DNA of 64,000 bases from Streptomyces sp. NBC_00289 (GTDB taxonomy: Bacteria; Actinomycetota; Actinomycetes; Streptomycetales; Streptomycetaceae): NCBI RefSeq assembly GCF_041435115.1, contig NZ_CP108046.1, positions 5,952,001-6,016,000 on the forward strand, written 5' to 3'. Under the pieces are notes generated by a model. It was given only the letters and a program-made list of their open reading frames with translations. It made no database searches and was not told the DNA's origin. The translations under genes were made by a program, and so were the position numbers. Positions 27,728 through 36,581 of this stretch are shown piece by piece. Position 1 is the first letter of the stretch, and each line of letters begins with the position of its first letter.

Positions 27728-29338
27728 TCACCGCCCCTTCCGGACCGCGCCCGCCAGAATCCACCCCTCCACCGCTTCGTACTGCTTCCGCTGTTCCTCC
27801 GACTTCCTCCGGCCGGAGGCCACCGTGCCGAGCCAGCCGAAGGCGAAGCCGGCCGGGATGGACACCAGGCCGGTGGTGGTGAAGGGGAACCAGTTGAAGT
27901 CGGCCTCGGGGAAGGCTGAGGCGGGGGAGCCGGAGACGAGGTTCGTGCCCGGCATCAGGAGCAGGACCGTGAGCGAGCCGCCGATCAGGGTGCACAGCAG
28001 GCCGGCCCGGGTGTAGCGGCGCCAGAAGAGGCTGTAGACGAGGGCGGGCGCGATGGCCGAGGCGCCCAGGCAGAAGGACAGCGTCACCAGCGGTTGCAGG
28101 CTGCGGTGCTGGACCAGTGTCGCGAGCACGATCGCCGGGATGCCGACGGCCAGCGCCGACAGCCGGGCCAGTGTCATCTCGCGGCGGGCCGACATGTCCT
28201 GCACGCGGGCCGCGAAGACGTCGTGGGCCAGGGAGTTGGCGCAGGCGAGGATCATGCCGGCGACGGAGGCGAGCAGCGTGAGGAAGATCGCCGTGGTGAC
28301 CGTGGTGAACAGGAGGGACTCCGCGGTCGAGACGTCCGCGCCGAAGGCGGCCCGGGAGCCGAGGAGGTAGGCCGTGTTGCCCTGCGGGTCCGCCTGCGCG
28401 ATGACCGCCCGCCCGATGAGCGCGGTGGCACCGAACCCGACGACCGTGATGACGAGCACGAACAGGACCACGGAGGACACCGCCCAGGACATCGAGCGGC
28501 GCACCTGGCGGGCGCTGGAGGCGGTGTACATGCGCATGGTGACGTGCGGCAGACAGCCGCCGCCGAGCACCACGGACAACTGGGCCGTGATCATGTCGAT
28601 GCGGGGGTTCGGCCCGCCCGCGAACTCGATGCCCGAGTGGAGGAAGGCCGAGCCCACACCACTCTGCTTCGCCGCCGCGTCGAACAGCGCGCCCGGGTCC
28701 CAGTCGAATCTGTGCAGGATCAGCACGGCGACCCCGATGCCCGAGCCGAGCAGCATGACGATCTTCAGGATCTGGATGAGGGCGGTGCCCTTCATGCCGC
28801 CGATGGCCGCGTAGCTGATCATCAGGATGCCCAGGCCGATGATGCAGCCGGTCTTCAGCGAGTCGCCGGAGAAGCCGAGGATGAACGCCACCAACTGGCC
28901 GGTGCCCGCGAGCTGCACCAGCATCAGCGGCAGCAGCGCGGCGAGGGTCACCCCGCACGCGGCGATGCGCACCGAACGTCCCGGCATCCGTCGGGTCAGC
29001 GCGTCGCCCATGGTGAACCGGCCCGCGTTGCGCAGGGGTTCGGCCAGCAGGAACATCAGCAGCATCAGCGACAGCGCCGTACTGAGGGCCAGCACGACCC
29101 CGTCGTAACCGCACAGCGCGATCACTCCGCCGGTGCCCAGCACCGACGCCGCCGAGATGTAGTCGCCGCCGATGGCCAGGCCGTTGCGCAGGGGGGACAG
29201 GGAGCCGTAGCCGGTGTAGAACTCGTCGAGGTCGTCGCGGTCCGGGCCGGTCATCACGCACAGCAGGAGCGTGATGGTGGCGATGGCGGAGAACCCCACC
29301 AGGGACATCGCCTGCGCCGAGTCGCTGAATCCCGTCAT
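27728..29338 (-). CDS. cation/acetate symporter family permease (ActP/MctC-like)
   Basis: A 536-residue SSS-family transporter with about 13 hydrophobic segments. Signatures include DEFYTGYGSLSPLRNGLAIGGDYISAASVLG and GTALIQILKIVMLL, characteristic of ActP/MctC-type monocarboxylate permeases. Its ATG at 29338 overlaps the stop of the upstream DUF485 gene (ATGA), the familiar YjcH-ActP pairing. Acetate, propionate or pyruvate are likely substrates; the exact one cannot be read from sequence. Confidence 0.9.
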   Translation of the reverse strand: MTGFSDSAQAMSLVGFSAIATITLLLCVMTGPDRDDLDEFYTGYGSLSPLRNGLAIGGDYISAASVLGTGGVIALCGYDGVVLALSTALSLMLLMFLLAEPLRNAGRFTMGDALTRRMPGRSVRIAACGVTLAALLPLMLVQLAGTGQLVAFILGFSGDSLKTGCIIGLGILMISYAAIGGMKGTALIQILKIVMLLGSGIGVAVLILHRFDWDPGALFDAAAKQSGVGSAFLHSGIEFAGGPNPRIDMITAQLSVVLGGGCLPHVTMRMYTASSARQVRRSMSWAVSSVVLFVLVITVVGFGATALIGRAVIAQADPQGNTAYLLGSRAAFGADVSTAESLLFTTVTTAIFLTLLASVAGMILACANSLAHDVFAARVQDMSARREMTLARLSALAVGIPAIVLATLVQHRSLQPLVTLSFCLGASAIAPALVYSLFWRRYTRAGLLCTLIGGSLTVLLLMPGTNLVSGSPASAFPEADFNWFPFTTTGLVSIPAGFAFGWLGTVASGRRKSEEQRKQYEAVEGWILAGAVRKGR

Positions 29339-29781
29339 CGCCGCACCGCCTCACGCTTCGCGTCCAGTTGGGACTGCTTGCGGATGCGGTCCGCGATGGG
29401 GTCGACGCGGCGGCGGGCGGTGTGCTCGTACAGGATCACGGCCAGCCAGGTGACGGGCAGTTGGATCAGGGCGAGCAGCAGGCCGGTGGGCAGGCCGTCG
29501 GTGACGGTCGTCGACATCACCGACGGGGCGAACGCGGACAGCACCAGGAAGAGCGTGAAGTAGCCCAGCGCGGTGAACGTGGCCACGCGCCGCTGCCACC
29601 GGTACGCGGTGCGCAGCACGCGCAGGTCGCTGTGGTGCCCGAGCGGGGCGTGGTGCGCGGTGCGCCGCGGGGACGGCTCGGGCGGGGCGGGCGGTTGCCA
29701 CGGATAGGTGTCGTAGGACGGTGACGCGTGGCGTGGCGGACGTTCCGGATACGGGTACGACGGGGACGTGTCGTAGGACAT
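29335..29781 (-). CDS. DUF485 (YjcH-like) membrane protein
   Basis: A 148-residue partner of the ActP-like permease. An N-terminal Tyr/Pro-rich cytoplasmic stretch (residues 1-50) is unusual for the family; the DUF485 core follows with two TM helices (TALGYFTLFLVLSAFAP; LPTGLLLALIQLPVTWLAVILY) and the YEHTARRRVDPIADRIR tail. ATG at 29781 is chosen for the AAGGAG eight bases upstream; an in-frame start at 29973 has none. Translationally coupled to the permease gene. Confidence 0.88.
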   Translation of the reverse strand: MSYDTSPSYPYPERPPRHASPSYDTYPWQPPAPPEPSPRRTAHHAPLGHHSDLRVLRTAYRWQRRVATFTALGYFTLFLVLSAFAPSVMSTTVTDGLPTGLLLALIQLPVTWLAVILYEHTARRRVDPIADRIRKQSQLDAKREAVRR

Positions 29782-30166
29782 CCCGGTGCTCCTTGCGTGG
29801 CTCGGGTCCGGCACGGCGGACCGCAGGGAGGTGGGGGGTGGGTGAGCGGAGTCACGCACGTTACTCGCCGGTTCGTGGTTGCGCGAGGGTTTCACCAAAC
29901 TGATCGGTCGGTAGGCGCTCGCTGCGCTGACCTCGGGTGTTACCCGCGTTAACTCCGACCTTTGGTCGCTCAATCACCCAACCGCCGTCCGGCCGGGGCG
30001 CGTTGGCCGCCCCCTCGCGGCGGACGTGACGTCGCCTTTGTCCCCTCCTGTACTTGAAGCCCGTATGTCAGGAAAACAATGACGCAGAGGCGGCGCGGGC
30101 GGCTGGGTACCATACGGCGTCGGCCGCCGAGGGGCGGTCGCGGGGGATTGACCGGGGGACCGACCG
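29782..30166. promoter_or_regulatory. divergent gap with a TetR-like dyad
   Basis: This 385-base gap lies between the DUF485-permease operon and a small membrane gene. It contains actgatcggtcggt (29899-29912), an imperfect dyad like many TetR-family operators, and gttacccgcgttaac (29939-29953), an imperfect inverted repeat with gtta/taac ends. No gene or RNA is evident. Confidence 0.35.
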
Positions 30167-30592
30167 ATGACTGACGCCACCGACGCGACAGACGCGCCAG
30201 ACGCCGCCGGAGTGACCGGGTTCGTGATGCCGGCAACCGTGCGTGGGGCGCAACTCGTCGTGCACGCTTTCGCGTTCACCGGCCTCGTCGTCGTGCTGAC
30301 CCTGTCGGAGACCCTGAACTCCCGCGGACTCGGCCAACTGATGGCGCCCTGGCTGCTGGTCTGGGTGTGCGCGCTGCTCGCCCTGACCTACGACGGCAGC
30401 GCGCGGCACGGCGTACGGCTCGCGACCTGTCTGCTGCTCGGCTTCGTCGTCGCCGGCTCCCTCGGCGCGGTCGCCCGGGCCGACGAGCCGGCCGCCTTCC
30501 TCGACGCGGCCCTGCGCGTCCTGTTCGGGCTGCCGGCGATCGTCCTGTTGTCCCTGCCGGAGTCGACGGACTGGTTCCGGCGGGCCAGGTGA
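30167..30592 (+). CDS. small membrane protein, four TM segments
   Basis: A 141-residue protein of unknown function. After a hydrophilic N-terminus (MTDATDATDAPDAAGVTG), four hydrophobic segments follow: LVVHAFAFTGLVVVLTL, MAPWLLVWVCALLALTY, LATCLLLGFVVAGSL and VLFGLPAIVLLSL. ATG at 30167 follows ggggga. The 37-base gap to the convergent MFS gene has no clear terminator. No recognised domain. Confidence 0.75.
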   Translation: MTDATDATDAPDAAGVTGFVMPATVRGAQLVVHAFAFTGLVVVLTLSETLNSRGLGQLMAPWLLVWVCALLALTYDGSARHGVRLATCLLLGFVVAGSLGAVARADEPAAFLDAALRVLFGLPAIVLLSLPESTDWFRRAR

Positions 30593-30629
30593 ACGGCGGC
30601 CCGCCCCGCGACGTGCGCTCCCTGAACCC

Positions 30630-32126
30630 TCACTCCTTGAGGACGGGAAACCTGCGGGGCGCCCACACCAGGAGCACCAGGAAGGCCAGGACGGCCGCGC
30701 CCGCCGCGCCCAGGTAGACCGCGTGGACCGCCTCCGCGATCGCCCGGCGGGTGGACTCCGGGGCGGTGCCGGCGTCCAGGGCGTGGGTCACCGAGTCCAG
30801 GTCGCTCGCGCCGCCCAGCCGCGCCGCCAGCACGCCGTTGGCGATCGCGCCGAACACCGAGGCCCCGATGGTCTGGCCGGTCTGACGGCAGAACAGGACG
30901 GACGCCGTCGTCGTGCCGCGCTCTGCCCAGACCACCGTGGACTGGACACCGACGATCAGCGGCAGCTGGAACAGTCCCAGCGCCCCGCCCAACAGCAGCA
31001 TCAGCAGGGCGGGTTGCCAGGCCGCTCCCGGATACGGCAGGAACGGGAACGCCAGCAGGATCAGGGCGGCCGCGCCGATGCCCAGCATCGCCGTGTTGCG
31101 GAAGCCGATCCGCCGGTACACGTGCTGGCTCAGCGCCGCCGACACTGGCCAGCTCAGCGTCCACACCGACAGGACGAACCCGGCGGCCACGGGAGCCAGG
31201 CCGAGGACCGACTGGGCGTACGTGGGCAGGAAGACCGACGGTGCCACCATCAACAGCCCCAGCGCGCCGAGCGCGAGGTTGACCGCGGCGATCGTACGGC
31301 GGCGCCACACCCAGCCCGGGATGATGGGTTCGGCCGCCCGGCGCTCGACCAGCACGACGAGCGCCGCAAGGGCGAGCCCCGTACCGAACAGGGCCAGCGA
31401 GGGCGCCGACAGCCACGGCCAGGCCACCCCGCCCTGCACCAGGGCCGTGATCAGGACGCCGCCGCACGCGAACACCGCGAGCGCCCCCGCCCAGTCGACC
31501 CGCGGACGGCCGGCGGGCCGCGCCCGCTCCGGCTCGTGCAGGTGCCGGACGATCAGCCACAGCGCGACCGCGCCGATCGGCAGGTTCACGAGGAAGATCC
31601 AGCGCCAGTCCGCGTACGCCGCCAGCATCCCGCCGATGCCCGGTCCGGCGATCGCGGACACCGCCCACACCGTGGACAGCCTGGACTGGATCTTCGGGCG
31701 TTCCCGCAGCGGATACAGGTCCGCCGCCAGGGTCTGCACCGTGCCCTGCAACGCCCCGCCGCCCAGCCCCTGCACCACCCGGAAGGCGATCAGCGCGCCC
31801 ATGTTCCAGGCCACGGCACACAGCAGCGAGCCGAGCAGGAAGACGACCGCGCCGATGACCAGCACCGGTTTGCGGCCGAAGGTGTCGGACAGCTTGCCGT
31901 ACACCGGCAGGGTCACGGTCACGGCCAGCAGATAGCCCGAGAAGAGCCAGGAGAAGACGGAGAAGCCGCCCAGGTCGCCGACGATCTGCGGGACGGCGGT
32001 GGACACGATGGTGGAGTCGAGTGCCGCCAGCGCCATCGCGAGCATCAGCGCCGCGACGACGGCGCCACGCCTCTCCGGTCCGGTACTCCGCGCGGCCTCC
32101 TGTATCGCGGGTGCGGTGTCGCCCAC
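30630..32126 (-). CDS. MFS drug exporter, DHA2 (14-TM) family
   Basis: A 498-residue proton-driven efflux protein. Motif A (GKLSDTFGRKP) lies in loop 2-3, the antiporter motif C (GPGIGGMLA) in TM5, and LDSTIVSTAVPQI in TM1 matches DHA2 exporters such as EmrB/QacA. GTG at 32126 is preferred because GGGGAAGGAA lies seven bases upstream; longer starts reach to 32246. No regulator is adjacent; the substrate is unknown. Confidence 0.9.
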   Translation of the reverse strand: MGDTAPAIQEAARSTGPERRGAVVAALMLAMALAALDSTIVSTAVPQIVGDLGGFSVFSWLFSGYLLAVTVTLPVYGKLSDTFGRKPVLVIGAVVFLLGSLLCAVAWNMGALIAFRVVQGLGGGALQGTVQTLAADLYPLRERPKIQSRLSTVWAVSAIAGPGIGGMLAAYADWRWIFLVNLPIGAVALWLIVRHLHEPERARPAGRPRVDWAGALAVFACGGVLITALVQGGVAWPWLSAPSLALFGTGLALAALVVLVERRAAEPIIPGWVWRRRTIAAVNLALGALGLLMVAPSVFLPTYAQSVLGLAPVAAGFVLSVWTLSWPVSAALSQHVYRRIGFRNTAMLGIGAAALILLAFPFLPYPGAAWQPALLMLLLGGALGLFQLPLIVGVQSTVVWAERGTTTASVLFCRQTGQTIGASVFGAIANGVLAARLGGASDLDSVTHALDAGTAPESTRRAIAEAVHAVYLGAAGAAVLAFLVLLVWAPRRFPVLKE

Positions 32127-32614
32127 GCGGATTCCTTCCCCCTGCATCCATCTGCCGCAGGACAGCTTCCCACTTGCCCCTGACGCGACGGGAGGGTGGA
32201 GCCTGACCGGGCCGGACGGTGGAGGCGACCCCGAGATCGGCTCCACCCGAAGGTGGACTGCCCCTAGGGGTACCTCCGTCCTACGGCTCGGGGAGGGTTC
32301 GTACCGCCGGAGGAGGAGAAGGGGCGGGGGCCGTCCTTAACCTGGCTTTACGCCGCCGAGGGGTGCGGACCTGACTCACGGGGGTGGGGTTTTCCCCAGC
32401 AGAAGACTGCGCTGAGCACCAGCGCGCCGGACCCCCCGCAGCCGCCAGACTCAACGACGTGAGCACGACGTGAGCGGGACGAAGACGACGGACCGCTCAC
32501 CGCTTCACCGGACTTCGCACCACCGGACTTCGCACCACCGGAAGTGCGTACGCACAGCGCGCACGCACCGTGCACACGCACGTTCCATCTGCTGACCGAT
32601 ATAGGAGACATACC
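32127..32614. promoter_or_regulatory. divergent MFS / ABC exporter control region with repeats
   Basis: In this 488-base gap, caccggacttcgcac occurs twice in perfect 15-base tandem (32506-32520, 32521-32535), then caccgga begins a third partial copy. Next comes the perfect 12-base palindrome GTGCGTACGCAC (32544-32555). These lie 60-110 bases before the ABC exporter gene and look like an operator. Nothing coding was found. Confidence 0.45.
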
Positions 32615-33403
32615 GTGACATCGGCTGTGACCATTCCCAGGCACGGGGGCACTGGAGGGCGTACGGCCGTTGCCGCACGGGCACGGCAGGTCGTGAAGGC
32701 GTACGGGTCCGGGGAGACCCGTGTCGTCGCCCTCGACCACGTCGACGTGGACATCGTCCGCGGCCAGTTCACCGCGATCATGGGCCCCTCGGGGTCCGGC
32801 AAGTCCACCCTGATGCACTGCCTCGCCGGGCTCGACACCGTGACGAGCGGTCAGATCTACCTGGACGACACCGAGATCACCGGGCTGAAGGACAAGAAGC
32901 TCACGAAGCTGCGCCGGGACCGGATCGGCTTCATCTTCCAGGCGTTCAACCTGCTCCCGACGCTCAACGCGCTCGAGAACATCACGCTGCCCATGGACAT
33001 CGCGGGCCGCAAGCCGGACCGGGCCTGGCTGGACCAGGTCGTCGACACCGTCGGCCTCAGGGAGCGGCTGCGCCACCGGCCCAACCAGCTCTCCGGCGGC
33101 CAGCAGCAGCGGGTCGCGGTGGCCCGCGCCCTCGCCGCCCGGCCGGAGATCATCTTCGGCGACGAGCCGACCGGAAACCTCGACTCGCGCGCCGGCGCCG
33201 AGGTCCTGGGCTTCCTGCGCCGGTCCGTGGACGACCTCGGGCAGACCATCGTCATGGTCACCCACGACCCGGTGGCCGCCTCCTACGCGGACCGCGTGCT
33301 GTACCTCGCCGACGGCCGGATCGTCGACGAGATGTACAAGCCGACCGCCGACACGGTCCTCGACCGCATGAAGGACTTCGACGCCCGGGGGCGTACGTCA
33401 TGA
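32615..33403 (+). CDS. ABC transporter ATPase (LolD/MacB type)
   Basis: A 262-residue ATPase. Walker A is GPSGSGKST, the signature LSGGQQQRVAVARAL, Walker B IIFGDEPTGNLDS and the H-loop VTHDP; the FQAFNLLPTLNALENITLP segment is typical of the LolD/MacB subfamily, whose members drive FtsX-type permeases rather than channels. GTG at 32615 follows ATAGGAGACATACC. The gene overlaps the permease start as ATGA, so the two proteins form one transporter. Confidence 0.95.
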   Translation: MTSAVTIPRHGGTGGRTAVAARARQVVKAYGSGETRVVALDHVDVDIVRGQFTAIMGPSGSGKSTLMHCLAGLDTVTSGQIYLDDTEITGLKDKKLTKLRRDRIGFIFQAFNLLPTLNALENITLPMDIAGRKPDRAWLDQVVDTVGLRERLRHRPNQLSGGQQQRVAVARALAARPEIIFGDEPTGNLDSRAGAEVLGFLRRSVDDLGQTIVMVTHDPVAASYADRVLYLADGRIVDEMYKPTADTVLDRMKDFDARGRTS

Positions 33404-35979
33404 CCGTGCTCAAGACCTCGATGCGCAACTTCTTCGCGCACAAGGGACGCATGGCCCTGTCGGCCGTGGCGGTCATGCTGTCGGTGGCGTTCGTGTGCGG
33501 CACGCTGGTCTTCACCGACACCATGGGGACCACCTTCGACAAACTCTTCGCGGCCACCTCGTCCGACGTGACGGTCAGCGCCAAGGGCGCCTCGGACACC
33601 GGCGAGACCACCTCCGGCAACGGCAAGCCGCCGGTCATGCCGGCCGCCGTGCTCGACACCGTGCGCAAGGCCGACGGGGTGAAGTCGGCGGAGGGGACCG
33701 TCTTCTCCACCTCGGTGACCGTCGTCGACGCCGACAAGGACAACCTGTCGCCCTCCAGCGGCGCCCCCACCATCGTGGGCAGCTGGAACGGCAACGACGC
33801 CCGCACCATGAAGATCACCTCCGGTACGGCGCCCGAGGGCTCCGGCCAGATCATGATCGACGCGGACACCGCCGACAAGCACCACCTCGGGCTCGGTGAC
33901 GAGATCGGCGTGATCAGCGCGGTCGGCACCCACACCGCGAAGATCTCCGGCATCGCCACCTTCACCGTCACCAACCCCGGTGCCGCGATCTTCTACCTCG
34001 ACACCGGGACGGCCCAGCGGACGCTGGTCGGCGAGTCGGGCGTCTACACGAACGTCAACGTCACGGCCGCGGCCGGGGTGACCGACGCCGTGCTGAAGAA
34101 GAACGTCGCCGCCGAGATCGGCACCGGCTACAAGGTGCAGACCGCCAAGGAGACCGCCGACGCCAACCAGCAGGACGTCGAGGGCTTCATGAACGTCATG
34201 AAGTACGCGATGCTCGGCTTCGCCGGAATCGCCTTCCTCGTCGGCATCTTCCTGATCATCAACACCTTCTCGATGCTGGTCGCCCAGCGCACGCGGGAGA
34301 TCGGCCTGATGCGGGCCATCGGCTCCAGCCGCAAGCAGGTCAACCGCTCCGTGCTGGCCGAGGCCCTGCTCCTCGGGTTCTTCGGATCCGTCCTCGGGGT
34401 CGGCGCGGGGGTCGGTATCGCGATCGGCCTGATGAAGCTCATGGGCATGACGGGCATGAACCTCTCGACCGACGACCTCACCGTCGCCTGGACCACCCCC
34501 GTGGTCGGCCTGGTGCTGGGCATCGTCGTCACCGTCCTGGCCGCCTACCTGCCGGCCCGGCGCGCCGGCAAGGTCTCCCCGATGGCCGCGCTGCGCGACG
34601 CCGGCGCCCCCGCCGGGGCGAAGGCCGGCTGGATCCGCGGGGTGCTGGGCACGGTCCTCACCGTCGGCGGCGGCTTCGGGCTCTACGTGGCCACCACCGC
34701 GGACACGGCGAGCGAGGGCTCGATGTGGCTGGGCCTGGGCGTGGTGCTGTCCCTGATCGGCTTCGTGGTCATCGGACCGCTGCTCGCGGGCGGTGTGGTG
34801 CGCGTCCTGGGCGCCGTACTGCTGCGGGCCTTCGGACCGGTCGGACGGATGGCCGAGCGCAACGCCCTGCGCAACCCGCGCCGCACCGGCGCCACCGGCG
34901 CCGCCCTCATGATCGGCCTGGCACTGGTCGCCTGTCTGTCGGTGGTCGGCTCCTCGATGGTCGCCTCGGCCACGGGACAGCTCGACAAGACCGTGGGCAC
35001 GGACTTCATCATCCAGTCCGACAGCGGGCAGGTGATCACCTCGCAGGCGGTCAAGGCCGTGAAGTCGACCAAGGGGCTGGAGCGGGTCACCGAGTACAAG
35101 GTGCTCGACGCCGACCTCACCACCCCCGACGGCAAGACGTCCAAGAGCGAGACGATCAACGCGGCCGACCCGACGTACGCACAGGACCTGCGGACCGAGA
35201 CGGTGCGGGGCGAGCTGGCCGACGCCTACCGGCCCGACTCGATGTCGGTCTTCGAGGGCTTCGCCGAGAAGCACGACATCAGGATCGGCTCCAAGGTCGG
35301 CGTCGCCTTCAAGGACGGCACGAAGGCCTCGCTCACGGTCCGCGCCATCACCAGCGACGACGCCGTGATCGACAAGGGCGCGATGTACGCGTCGATCACC
35401 ACCGTGTCGAAGTACGTCCCGGCCGACCGGATGCCGCTGGACGTGCTGGTCTTCGCCACCGCTAAGGACGGACAGCAGGACGCCGCCTACACCTCGCTGA
35501 AGTCGGCGCTGCACGACTACCCGCAGTACACCGTCCGCGACCAGACGGACTACAAGGAGGCCCTCAAGGACCAGATCGGCCAGCTGCTCAACATGATCTA
35601 CGGCCTGCTGGCCCTCGCGATCATCGTCGCGGTGCTCGGTGTGGTGAACACGCTGGCGCTGTCGGTGGTGGAGCGGACCCGGGAGATCGGCCTGATGCGG
35701 GCGATCGGCCTCTCGCGCCGCCAGCTGCGCCGGATGATCCGCATGGAGTCGGTGGTGATCGCCCTCTTCGGCGCCCTGCTGGGACTCGGCCTCGGAATGG
35801 GCTGGGGAGCGACGGCCCAGAAGCTGCTCGCCCTGGAGGGCCTGACCGTCCTCGACATTCCCTGGCCGACGATCATCGGGGTCTTCATCGGGTCGGCGTT
35901 CGTAGGACTGTTCGCGGCACTGGTCCCGGCGTTCCGGGCGGGCCGGATGAACGTACTGAACGCGATCGCCACGGAGTAG
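33400..35979 (+). CDS. FtsX-type ABC permease, tandem MacB-like
   Basis: An 859-residue permease. A TM helix near residues 20-40 anchors a large extracytoplasmic domain, followed by two FtsX domains: AMLGFAGIAFLVGIFLIINTFSMLVAQRTREIGLMRAIG at about 270-310 and MIYGLLALAIIVAVLGVVNTLALSVVERTREIGLMRAIG at about 730-770 (each described here in part). The duplicated REIGLMRAIG motif is the coupling helix region. Probable role: export or extraction of a lipid, peptide or antibiotic. A paralogue with a similar C-terminal half is at 62013. Confidence 0.93.
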   Translation: MTVLKTSMRNFFAHKGRMALSAVAVMLSVAFVCGTLVFTDTMGTTFDKLFAATSSDVTVSAKGASDTGETTSGNGKPPVMPAAVLDTVRKADGVKSAEGTVFSTSVTVVDADKDNLSPSSGAPTIVGSWNGNDARTMKITSGTAPEGSGQIMIDADTADKHHLGLGDEIGVISAVGTHTAKISGIATFTVTNPGAAIFYLDTGTAQRTLVGESGVYTNVNVTAAAGVTDAVLKKNVAAEIGTGYKVQTAKETADANQQDVEGFMNVMKYAMLGFAGIAFLVGIFLIINTFSMLVAQRTREIGLMRAIGSSRKQVNRSVLAEALLLGFFGSVLGVGAGVGIAIGLMKLMGMTGMNLSTDDLTVAWTTPVVGLVLGIVVTVLAAYLPARRAGKVSPMAALRDAGAPAGAKAGWIRGVLGTVLTVGGGFGLYVATTADTASEGSMWLGLGVVLSLIGFVVIGPLLAGGVVRVLGAVLLRAFGPVGRMAERNALRNPRRTGATGAALMIGLALVACLSVVGSSMVASATGQLDKTVGTDFIIQSDSGQVITSQAVKAVKSTKGLERVTEYKVLDADLTTPDGKTSKSETINAADPTYAQDLRTETVRGELADAYRPDSMSVFEGFAEKHDIRIGSKVGVAFKDGTKASLTVRAITSDDAVIDKGAMYASITTVSKYVPADRMPLDVLVFATAKDGQQDAAYTSLKSALHDYPQYTVRDQTDYKEALKDQIGQLLNMIYGLLALAIIVAVLGVVNTLALSVVERTREIGLMRAIGLSRRQLRRMIRMESVVIALFGALLGLGLGMGWGATAQKLLALEGLTVLDIPWPTIIGVFIGSAFVGLFAALVPAFRAGRMNVLNAIATE

Positions 35980-36581
35980 CGGCCGATCGACCGCCTTGCC
36001 GGCCGCCTGGTCGACCGGGCGGCCGGTCGCCGGAGGGACCCGGCGGCACGCCGCCGCCAGGAACGGGGGCCGGGGGAACGGGGGCCGGGGGACCCCGGGG
36101 CCGGGGGCCGGGGGGCCGAGGGACCCCGGGGACGGGGGCCGGGGATCCCGGGAACGGCGGCCGGGGGGACGGGGATCCCGGGAACGGCGGCCGGGGGGAC
36201 GGGGATCCCGGGAACGGCGGCCGGGGGGACGGGGATCCCGGGAACGGCGGCCGGGGGACGGGGACCCCGGGGACGGGGGACGCAAGGAACGGGGGCACGG
36301 GGGCGGTAGCCGTCGCGGGTGGGGGCCGCGGGGACCGGCAGCCGATGCGCGGGGGAAAGGGCCCGGCGCCGAGAAGTCACGGGGGACTTCTCGGCGCCGG
36401 GCTCACCGCTGTTCCCCCGCCCGTGGCGGCCGGCGGCCCCCGCCTCACCGCCGACCCGGGGCGGGCGTTGTCCACAGGCCCGACGGACGCGAGCGAGCCG
36501 TCGTAGGCTGGGGGTACCCCCGGCCCGCAGCGCGCGTCGGGCGATTCGTGTTGCCCACCCCCCGGACGAAAGCCGCCCCGA
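35980..36581. repeat. G-rich intergenic tandem repeats and terminator before mfd
   Basis: A 602-base gap. Three exact 30-base copies of ggaacggcggccggggggac + ggggatcccg occupy 36151-36240, flanked by degenerate copies from about 36060 to 36290. The plus strand carries many runs of four to six G, enough for G-quadruplexes, and each unit contains a BamHI-like ggatcc. Open frames exist through it on both strands because the unit is a multiple of three, but they encode only Arg/Gly/Pro repeats. Confidence 0.8.
36361..36402 (+). terminator. 18-bp perfect hairpin before mfd
   Basis: gcccggcgccgagaagtc (36361-36378) pairs exactly with gacttctcggcgccgggc (36385-36402) around a six-base loop. It probably ends transcription from the ABC permease operon, 180 bases ahead of mfd. 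Confidence 0.8.

Noticed and set aside
36151..36240. Possible CRISPR array
   Set aside because: The 30-bp units are directly abutting with no spacers and no cas genes are nearby.
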